Assembly (NCBI RefSeq): GCF_030815485.1
Contig: NZ_JAUSWV010000002.1
Location: 5,456,001 to 5,520,000 of the forward strand
Reading direction: 5' to 3'
Origin: Streptomyces rishiriensis
GTDB taxonomy: Bacteria; Actinomycetota; Actinomycetes; Streptomycetales; Streptomycetaceae
Length of the DNA stretch: 64,000 nucleotides
Shown here: in pieces, positions 32,984 to 39,492 of the stretch
How the letters are laid out: each line of letters begins with the position of its first letter
Numbering within the stretch: position 1 is the first letter of the stretch
Notes under the pieces: generated by a model
Database searches by the model: none
What the model saw: only the letters and a program-made list of their open reading frames with translations
Told to the model about the DNA's origin: nothing
Made by a program: the position numbers and the translations under genes

Positions 32984-34816
32984 ATGGAATTCCTGGTCCT
33001 GGGATCCCTGGAACTGCGTGAGTCGGGCATCCCGATCCGCGTCCGGGGCATGCGGCAACAGCGGCTCCTCGCCCTGCTGCTCCTCCACGCCAACCGGGTC
33101 GTTCCGATGGACGCGCTGGTGGACGAGCTGTGGGAGGACCCGCCGCCGTCGGCCCGTCCGCAGGTGCACAACGCGATCCGCGACCTGCGCCGCATCCTCT
33201 CCGCGTCGGACGGGACCAGCCTGGTCACCGTGGACGTCGGCTACCGCCTGGTCGTACCCGAGGACGCCGTGGACGCGCACCGGTTCGCCGACCGGGTGCG
33301 CGCGGCCAAGGCGGCTGAGCGGGAGAACCGCTACGCCGAGGCCGTCCGGCTGCTCCAGTCGGCGGTGGACCTCTGGCGCGGTGAGGCCTTCGCCGGCATC
33401 CAGTGCCCGGCGGTCTCCGGCGCCGCGGTGAAACTGGCCGAGCAGCGGCTGACCGCCGTGGAGGACCTCGTCGCACTGCGTCTGAAGCTCGGCGAGACCG
33501 GCTCCCTCGTCGGCGAACTGCACGCGCTGATCGCGGAGTACCCGCTGCGCGAAGCCCTGCGCGGCAGTCTGATGATCGCCCTGTGCCGCAGCGGCCGGCA
33601 GGCCGACGCCCTGGCGGTCTACGACGAGGGCCGGCGGTTCCTGGTGGACGAGCTCGGCCTGGAGCCGAGCCCCCGGCTGCGCGCCCTGCACGCGGAGATC
33701 CTCGCCGACTCCCCGGACCTGCACGGCCCGGGCGGACCCGCCCTCGCGGCGGCCGGCGCCGAGCCGCCCGAGGACCGCAGGAGGGGACCGGCCGCGCCTT
33801 CCGGCGACGGCAGGCACTACCTGCCCCACGACCTCACGGACTTCACCGGGCGTACCGCGGAGCTGGCCACCCTCTCGGCCGTCGCCGCGCAGGAGCCGGG
33901 CGGCTCACCCGTGATGGTGGCGATCGACGGCATGGGAGGGGTCGGCAAGACGACCCTCGCGGTGCGCCTCGCGCACCGGGTCACCGAGCTCTACCCGGAC
34001 GGGCAGTACTTCATCAACCTGCACGGCTTCAGCGCGACCCGGTCGCCGGTGCCGACCGAACAGGCGCTCGCCGTCCTGCTCCAGACGAGCGGCCTCGCCG
34101 CGCAGGAGATCCCGCCCAGCCTGGAGGAGCGCAGCGCCCTGTGGCGTTCACGCCTGGCGGGCCGCCGTTGCCTGGTGGTCCTCGACGACGCGGCGGACAC
34201 CGCTCACGTCACGCCGCTGCTGCCGGGCACCGGGGGCACGCTGGTGCTGGTGACCAGCCGGCGCAAGCTCACGGCGCTGGACGGCGCCCTGCCGCTCTGC
34301 CTCGACGTGCTGCCGCCCGCCGACGCCGTGACGCTGTTCCGGCGGATCGTCGGAGAACCTCGCGTACGACGGGAGCCGGCGCAGGTCGCGCAGGCCGTCG
34401 AGCTGTGCGGCAGGCTGCCGCTGGCCCTGCGCATCGCCGCCACCCGGCTCCGCGACCGTCCGGCGTGGGCCGTCGCCGGCCTCGTGGAGCGCCTCGCGCA
34501 CCCGGCGCAACGGGCCCGCTGTCTCCAGACCGCGGACCGCGACCTCATGGCCGTGCTGCGGGTGTCGTACGACCATCTGAGCGCGCGCGAGAGGCAGTTC
34601 AGCCGGCTCATCAGCCTCCAGCCGTCCGCCTCGTACGACATCGCGCACGCGGCCCTCGTCACGGGGCTGCCGGCCGGGGAGGTGGAGCACCACTTCGACG
34701 CGCTCATCGAGAACAATCTGATCCGGGAGGACACCCCGGCCCGGTTCTCCTTCCATGGTCTGATCCGGGACTGCACCCGGCAGCTGCTCGCCGAGGAGGC
34801 GGGCGCCGCCGCCTGA
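32984..34816 (+). CDS. SARP-family activator with NB-ARC ATPase domain (AfsR/DnrI type)
   Basis: This 610-residue regulator has three parts. Residues 1 to about 95 are an OmpR-like winged helix (EFLVLGSLELRESGIPIRV, then LWEDPPPSARPQVHNAIRDLRR). Residues about 96-245 are a bacterial transcriptional activation domain ending DELGLEPSPRLRALHAEIL. Residues about 280-560 are an NB-ARC ATPase with Walker A GMGGVGKTTLAV and Walker B CLVVLDDA. No TPR array follows, so it is shorter than AfsR. I chose ATG 32984, behind GGGGGACAG. It is the likely pathway-specific activator, and the 11-bp-phased repeats at 9770 are candidate targets. Confidence 0.9.
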   Translation: MEFLVLGSLELRESGIPIRVRGMRQQRLLALLLLHANRVVPMDALVDELWEDPPPSARPQVHNAIRDLRRILSASDGTSLVTVDVGYRLVVPEDAVDAHRFADRVRAAKAAERENRYAEAVRLLQSAVDLWRGEAFAGIQCPAVSGAAVKLAEQRLTAVEDLVALRLKLGETGSLVGELHALIAEYPLREALRGSLMIALCRSGRQADALAVYDEGRRFLVDELGLEPSPRLRALHAEILADSPDLHGPGGPALAAAGAEPPEDRRRGPAAPSGDGRHYLPHDLTDFTGRTAELATLSAVAAQEPGGSPVMVAIDGMGGVGKTTLAVRLAHRVTELYPDGQYFINLHGFSATRSPVPTEQALAVLLQTSGLAAQEIPPSLEERSALWRSRLAGRRCLVVLDDAADTAHVTPLLPGTGGTLVLVTSRRKLTALDGALPLCLDVLPPADAVTLFRRIVGEPRVRREPAQVAQAVELCGRLPLALRIAATRLRDRPAWAVAGLVERLAHPAQRARCLQTADRDLMAVLRVSYDHLSARERQFSRLISLQPSASYDIAHAALVTGLPAGEVEHHFDALIENNLIREDTPARFSFHGLIRDCTRQLLAEEAGAAA

Positions 34817-34909
34817 ACCGAATCTCCGTTCCGCCCCTGGTCGTGCCGCGCTTACGATGCGCGCAGTCGTACAACTGCCTGAACCGTCCGAACCAGGAGC
34901 ACGGTACTC

Positions 34910-36268
34910 GTGTCCATACCCCCGCCTCCCGGGCCGCACCTGCCCGAGGACCCGTACCAGCCTCCGCAGCCGCAGAGCCCGTACCCGCAGGACCCGTTCG
35001 CGCCGCCGCCCCCGCAGGACCCCCACGCCCAGGGGCCGTACGGCCCGCAGGGGGCGGCCGGCCCGGGTCCGGCCGGCGCGTACCCGCAGGCCCCGTACCC
35101 GCAACCCGCCTATCCCCAGGCCCCTTACCCGCAGGCCCCCTACCCGCAGCCTCCGTACGGTGCGGTGCCCTACCCCGTCTGGGGGCAGGGCTACAGCCCC
35201 TACGGCCGGCCCTCGCCGGTCAACGGCGTGGCCATCGCCTCCCTGGTGCTCAGCCTCCTGTGCTTCCTGCCGGGCGTCGGGCTGCTCCTCGGGATCATCG
35301 CGCTGGTGCAGATCAGGAAGCGGGGGGAGCGTGGCAAGGCGATGGCGGTCGTGGGCACCGTCCTGTCCTCGATAGGGCTCGCGGTGTGGGTCGTCGCGCT
35401 GGCCACGGGCGGCGCCTCCGACTTCTGGGAGGGCTTCAAGGAGGGCACGACCGCCAACTCCAGTTTCGCGCTGGCCAAGGGCGACTGCTTCGACGTGCCG
35501 GGGGAGACCTTCGACGAGGACGTCTACGACGTCGACGAGGTGGCCTGCGCCGGTGAGCACGACGCCGAGGTGTTCGCCACGGTCCCGCTGTCCGGCGACA
35601 GCTTCCCGGGCGACGACCACGTCACCGACGTGGCCGACGACAAGTGCTACACCCTCCAGGACGCCTACGCGATGGACCCCTGGGCGATCACCGACGAGGT
35701 CGACATCTACTACCTCACGCCCACGGCGGACAGCTGGGACTGGGGCGACCGCGAGATCACCTGTGTCTTCGCCAACGTGGACGAGAAGGGCACCCTGACC
35801 GGCTCGCTGCGCGCCGACGCGTCGACGCTGGACGCCGACCAGTTCGCCTTCCTCAAGGCGATGGCCGCAGTCGACGACGCCCTCTTCGAGGAGCCGGAGG
35901 AGTACGCCGAGGAGGACCTCGCGGGCAATCGTGCCTGGGCCGCCGACACCGGCGAGGCGACCGGCAACCAGGCGGACCAGCTGGGCAGCCACCTCTGGGA
36001 TGCGCCGGCCCGGGAAGCGCCGCTGGCCGCCCTGGTGAAGGACATGCGGAACGCGAGCAAGGAATGGGCTGCGGCCGCGAAGGCCTCCGACGCCGACGCC
36101 TTCTACGAGCACTACGACACCGCCTACGCGTACGTGGACGGCGCCACCACCGTCACGGCCCGCAAGGCTCTGGGCCTGGCCACCACCCCGCCCACCTATG
36201 ACGAGGACTCCGAGAGCGGAAGCGGCGGGACGGGCGGGGGCGACAGCGACGGCGGCCTGGATGTGTGA
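34910..36268 (+). CDS. DUF4190 membrane protein with septum-formation-like extracellular domain
   Basis: This 452-residue protein starts with a Pro/Tyr/Gln-rich cytoplasmic tail (about residues 1-100, with repeated YPQAPYPQ units). Two transmembrane helices in the DUF4190 pattern follow (VAIASLVLSLLCFLPGVGLLLG and MAVVGTVLSSIGLAVWVVALA). The outside domain of about 280 residues contains paired cysteines (KGDCFDV, EVACAGEH, DDKCYTL, REITCVF), as in the septum-formation family. The GTG start at 34910 has AGGAG 11 bases upstream. Such proteins are common in Streptomyces and are probably envelope proteins. It appears unrelated to the cluster and marks its right border. Confidence 0.75.
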   Translation: MSIPPPPGPHLPEDPYQPPQPQSPYPQDPFAPPPPQDPHAQGPYGPQGAAGPGPAGAYPQAPYPQPAYPQAPYPQAPYPQPPYGAVPYPVWGQGYSPYGRPSPVNGVAIASLVLSLLCFLPGVGLLLGIIALVQIRKRGERGKAMAVVGTVLSSIGLAVWVVALATGGASDFWEGFKEGTTANSSFALAKGDCFDVPGETFDEDVYDVDEVACAGEHDAEVFATVPLSGDSFPGDDHVTDVADDKCYTLQDAYAMDPWAITDEVDIYYLTPTADSWDWGDREITCVFANVDEKGTLTGSLRADASTLDADQFAFLKAMAAVDDALFEEPEEYAEEDLAGNRAWAADTGEATGNQADQLGSHLWDAPAREAPLAALVKDMRNASKEWAAAAKASDADAFYEHYDTAYAYVDGATTVTARKALGLATTPPTYDEDSESGSGGTGGGDSDGGLDV

Positions 36269-36291
36269 TCGCGGACACAGCGGGGAGAAAC

Positions 36292-36317
36292 TGCCTGGGT
36301 GAAGGGTTTCCCAGGCA
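36292..36317 (+). terminator. Hairpin terminator after the DUF4190 gene
   Basis: TGCCTGGG (36292-36299) pairs perfectly with CCCAGGCA (36310-36317) across a 10-base loop, 24 bases after the stop codon and followed by CTTG. Confidence 0.6.
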
Positions 36318-36358
36318 CTTGTCATCACATCGAGTGATTCTTTGGCCTTTACTTGCAC

Positions 36359-36400
36359 GGTACAACCCACGGTTGCCAGGCTGTAGCTGTCTGTACAACC
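36359..36400 (+). promoter_or_regulatory. Candidate GntR operator repeats upstream of the regulator gene
   Basis: GGTACAACC (36359-36367) and TGTACAACC (36392-36400) are direct repeats 33 bp apart, immediately upstream of the GntR-family gene, in an AT-richer stretch that also has TTGCAC (36353-36358). HutC-subfamily GntR regulators commonly bind GTNTANAC-like sites in their own promoter, so autoregulation is plausible. Confidence 0.4.
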
Positions 36401-36415
36401 TGATGGGAGTGGCCA

Positions 36416-37168
36416 GTGACATTCGGTGAGCAGCCGGCGTATCTGCGTGTCGCGGGTGATCTCCGCAAGAAGATCGCCGACGGGTCGCTGCCACCGCACA
36501 CCCGGCTCCCTTCCCAGGCGAGAATCCGGGAGGAGTACGGGGTCTCCGACACCGTCGCCCTCGAGGCGCGCAAGGTGCTGATGGCCGAAGGACTGGTCGA
36601 GGGCCGTTCCGGTTCGGGCACGTATGTGCGCGAGCGGCCCGAGCCGCGCCGGATCGCCCGCTCCGGCTACCGCCCGGTGAGCGGCGCCACGCCGTTCCGG
36701 CAGGAGCAGGCCGAGGCGCACACCCGGGGGACGTGGGAGTCCAGCAGCGAGCAGGTCGAGGCGGGCGTCTCCGTCGCCGAGCGGCTCGGCATCGCGTCCG
36801 GCGACCGCGTGATGTGTACCAGATACGTCTTCCGGGAGGCCGGTGAGGCGATGATGCTCTCCACATCCTGGGAGCCCCTCGCCGTCACCGGTCGCACCCC
36901 CGTCATGCTGCCCGAGGAGGGCCCGCTGGGCGGCATGGGTGTCGTCGAGCGGATGCGCGCCATCGACGTGATCGTCGACAACGTCACGGAGGAGGTCGGC
37001 GCCCGGCCCGGGCTGGCCGAGGAGTTCCTCGCCCTCGGCGGTGTCCCGGGGCATGTCGTCCTGGTCGTCCAGCGCACGTACTACGCCTCTGGCCGCCCGG
37101 TCGAGACGGCCGACGTGGTGATCCCGGCCGACCGTTACCGGGTCGCCTATCACCTGCCGGTGAAGTAG
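36416..37168 (+). CDS. GntR-family (HutC subfamily) transcriptional regulator
   Basis: This 250-residue regulator has an N-terminal winged helix (about residues 7-72: YLRVAGDLRKKIADGSLPP, LPSQARIREEYGVSDTVALEARKVL, EGRSGSGTYV). A UTRA effector-binding domain follows (about 95-245, with ERLGIASGDRVMCTRYVFREAGEAMMLS and a YYASGRPVETADVVIPADRY end). The GTG at 36416 is the only start with the full helix-turn-helix; GGGAG lies 8 bases upstream. The effector is unknown. There is no obvious catabolic target operon nearby; the SPOR-like gene is 470 bases downstream. Confidence 0.88.
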   Translation: MTFGEQPAYLRVAGDLRKKIADGSLPPHTRLPSQARIREEYGVSDTVALEARKVLMAEGLVEGRSGSGTYVRERPEPRRIARSGYRPVSGATPFRQEQAEAHTRGTWESSSEQVEAGVSVAERLGIASGDRVMCTRYVFREAGEAMMLSTSWEPLAVTGRTPVMLPEEGPLGGMGVVERMRAIDVIVDNVTEEVGARPGLAEEFLALGGVPGHVVLVVQRTYYASGRPVETADVVIPADRYRVAYHLPVK

Positions 37169-37639
37169 CCGCCGGAGCGCGCCGGGAGCGTCCGCGGGCG
37201 CACGGCACGGGCCTCGCCCGGGGCCGCCCCGACGGTGGCGTGGGCGAGCGGTGGGGACAGGAGCGCTGCCCGGGGCGGTAGCGCATGGGCTCGGGCGGCG
37301 CACACCCTTTTGGCAGTTGCCCCCGGTATCCGCCCGTCGTGGGCCCGCGCGCGTGCCGTCGGAATCCGGTCGTTTCCGGTTGTTCTCGCAGGTCGTCCCG
37401 TAGGTGCCCGGAACCCCGCCGACCGGAGGCATCGTGATGCGCGCACGGCGCGTTCGGTCCCGTGCGCCCCCTGCGTCTTGGCTGGTTGCGTACCTCTTTG
37501 TGTAAAGTCGTGTTCGGTGCGTAAAGGTAAGGCGTACGCTCGGGCATATGCGGATTGCGGTTTCCTCAGCAGGCGGGGCGCGAGGCGCGCCGCGGACGGG
37601 ATCCGGGCGGGACGGGGCGAGAAGGGGGAGTGGGGGGCG
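37169..37639. other. Non-coding gap upstream of the SPOR-like gene
   Basis: The 471 bases hold no credible gene. Around 37478-37540 is an AT-richer island with TTGGCT (37478-37483), TAAAGT (37503-37508) and two GTAAAG copies (37502 and 37521) that may form the promoter of the following gene. Long open frames on either strand are products of high GC. Confidence 0.4.
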
Positions 37640-37873
37640 ATGAACGACAGCACCATCTCTCTGCCCTGGCTCGTCATACGGCAGGACGACAACGGCAATC
37701 GCTACCGCGTGGGCAGGTACGCCACCCGGGCCGAGGCCCAGAAGATCGCGGACAGCCTCGACAGCCGCGGCCACAAGCAGCTCTACTGGGTCGAGCGCAT
37801 CGGCCAGGGGCAGCCGCACGGACAGCCGCAGGCCCAAGCGCAGGCGCAGAACGGCGACGGCACCCGGAACTGA
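37640..37873 (+). CDS. Small SPOR-domain-like protein (77 aa)
   Basis: The protein begins MNDSTISLPWLVIRQDDNG. Its centre, RYRVGRYATRAEAQKIADSL followed by QLYWVERI, has the alpha/beta pattern of a SPOR repeat, and the tail is Gln/Ala-rich. SPOR domains bind denuded peptidoglycan at septa, but this version has no signal peptide or membrane anchor, so a cytosolic role is more likely. GGGGGGCG lies directly before the ATG. Small proteins of this kind are widespread in Streptomyces. Confidence 0.65.
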   Translation: MNDSTISLPWLVIRQDDNGNRYRVGRYATRAEAQKIADSLDSRGHKQLYWVERIGQGQPHGQPQAQAQAQNGDGTRN

Positions 37874-37903
37874 CGTCCCGTCCGGTCCCGTAGGCTCCGC
37901 CGC

Positions 37904-38320
37904 ATGACCGAACGGATCGTGGTGGTGGGAGCCGCCCTGCTCGACGCCGGCCGCCTGCTCGCCGCGCGCCGCAGCGCACCCCCGGAACTCGCCGGGCGCT
38001 GGGAGCTGCCAGGCGGCAAGGTCGAGCAGGGCGAGGCGCCCGAGGCGGCCCTCGTGCGCGAACTGCGCGAGGAGCTCGGCGTCGACGCCGAGACCATGGA
38101 GCGCGTGCCCGGAGAGTGGCCGCTGAGGCCTCCTTACGTCCTCCAGGTGTGGACCGCCCGGCTGCGTCCCGGCTCCGCCGCTCCCGAGCCCCTCCAGGAC
38201 CACGACGCGCTGCGCTGGCTCACCCACGCCGAGATCTGGGACGTCGACTGGCTGGACCAGGACGTACCCGCGGTCCGTGAAACCCTCCCGAAGCTCGACG
38301 CAGGAACCCGGGCCCGCTGA
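37904..38320 (+). CDS. NUDIX hydrolase, MutT-like
   Basis: This 138-residue protein contains a full Nudix box from about residue 37, GGKVEQGEAPEAAL followed by VRELREELGV. The flanking ELAGRWELPGGK and the late WLTHAEIWDVDWLDQD are as in MutT/NUDT1-type (deoxy)nucleoside triphosphate pyrophosphohydrolases. It probably removes oxidised nucleotides such as 8-oxo-dGTP, or another nucleoside diphosphate derivative. The ATG at 37904 starts 30 bases after the SPOR-like gene, so the two may be cotranscribed. Confidence 0.9.
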   Translation: MTERIVVVGAALLDAGRLLAARRSAPPELAGRWELPGGKVEQGEAPEAALVRELREELGVDAETMERVPGEWPLRPPYVLQVWTARLRPGSAAPEPLQDHDALRWLTHAEIWDVDWLDQDVPAVRETLPKLDAGTRAR

Positions 38321-38760
38321 ACCTGGCCCGGTAGACCCGGGTCCGGCGAGCCCCGGCACCAGCTGAACCCGGACCCGCTGAAGCTGGCTCGCTATACCGG
38401 GTCCGGTGGGCCCGGTCCGGTGAGTCCGTGCGCGCTGAACCCGGCCCGCTGAACCCGGCTCGGTATAACCGGTCCAGCGAGCCCGAGGCCGGTGAATCTG
38501 AGATCCGTCGAACCGCGCCCGTCGAACCGGGGTCCGCCGATCCAGGTCCGCCGAACGGAACCCGCCGATCCAACCTCCGCCGAACCGAACCCGCCGGACC
38601 GGGGTCCCGGTAAGTGTCGTCGGGCGGATCCGGGCGGATCCGGGCGGACCCGGGGGCTTCGGGCGGATCCGGGGGGCTTCGGGCGGGGGTCGGGGCGTGG
38701 GGTACGCCGTTCGTGCCACCGTGCGCCCTGCTGTGCGGTACTGCCCCCCGGATATCGGGT
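38321..38760. repeat. Degenerate short-repeat region between NUDIX and ATP-binding genes
   Basis: About 440 bases built of short imperfect repeats. The left part has several CGCTGAACCCGG and CTCGGTATAACC-like units, the middle has CCGCCGAACC and CCGCCGATCC units, and 38626-38690 has GGGCGGATCC units at about 10-bp period. The composition changes from pyrimidine- to purine-rich within the region. I see no gene. Similar repeat-rich gaps occur at 5991-6552 and 28949-29381. Confidence 0.65.
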
Positions 38761-39222
38761 ATGGGGCCATTAACCCCACGAAACCGGACATGGGTGTACT
38801 CGCTGGCCCGGGAAGTGATCGGCGTGATCGACACCGACGGAGAATGCGCCGAGTGGACGTTCCCCGCGGAGCCCGGTGCGGTGCGCACCGCGCGTGGTGC
38901 CGTCCGCGGCCAGTTGCACGGCTGGGGCCTGGACGCCCTGAGCGACATCGCGGCGCTGCTGGTCAGCGAGCTGGTCACCAATGCCCTGCGGCACGCGACC
39001 GGCCCCATCGGCCTCCGTCTGGTCCGTCCCGCCGGACTGGCGGGCGTCCTGCTCGTCGAGGTCTCGGACCCGCTGCCGGACCCGCCCCGCGAGCGGGTCG
39101 CCCGGCCCGAGGACGAGAGTGGTCGCGGACTGCAACTGCTGGCCTCCTCCGCGCGCCGCTGGGGTACCCGGCCCGGGAACACCGGCAAGACGGTCTGGTT
39201 CGAGCTGGCGGTGCCGGGTTGA
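38761..39222 (+). CDS. Anti-sigma-factor-like ATP-binding protein (HATPase_c)
   Basis: This protein of about 153 residues is a GHKL-type ATP-binding domain of the RsbW/SpoIIAB-like kind common in Streptomyces. The N-box is LLVSELVTNALRHA and the later boxes are VEVSDPLPDPP, ESGRGLQLL and GKTVWFEL. The start is uncertain: ATG 38761 gives the longest sensible N-terminus, while GTG codons at 38791 and 38815 are alternatives closer to the conserved domain. The last three motifs also occur at the end of the next gene's product, so the two may be related by duplication. Confidence 0.8.
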   Translation: MGPLTPRNRTWVYSLAREVIGVIDTDGECAEWTFPAEPGAVRTARGAVRGQLHGWGLDALSDIAALLVSELVTNALRHATGPIGLRLVRPAGLAGVLLVEVSDPLPDPPRERVARPEDESGRGLQLLASSARRWGTRPGNTGKTVWFELAVPG

Positions 39223-39492
39223 CGGGGCGTCCCGCGGGGATGAGCCGGTGTACAGCGGGGCCCGCGGCGTCGCCCGTTCGGTTCCGGTCTCCGACCGGTC
39301 CCGGAACAGGTGGTTCGAGGACGTGTCCGCTGGTTAGAAGACTGGAAGTGTTGTCGCGGGACGGTCCGAAAAACACCTGGACCGTGCTGTGATCGTGAAC
39401 ACCGTGTCGTGCGGACCCGTAGTGCTGGATACTGCGGGCAGCCGCCGTCGGTGACCGGTACCGGACGCGGTGAGCTGGAGGGGACGGTTCGC

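Noticed and set aside
9863..34816. bldA (TTA codon) control of the cluster
   Set aside because: While reading I saw no in-frame TTA codon in the cluster genes; every TTA I noticed was out of frame or intergenic. A systematic count would settle it.
34148..38791. Minus-strand open frame of over 1500 codons
   Set aside because: It runs antisense across the SARP, DUF4190, GntR, SPOR and NUDIX genes, all of which have clear motifs on the plus strand; its composition is that of a high-GC shadow.
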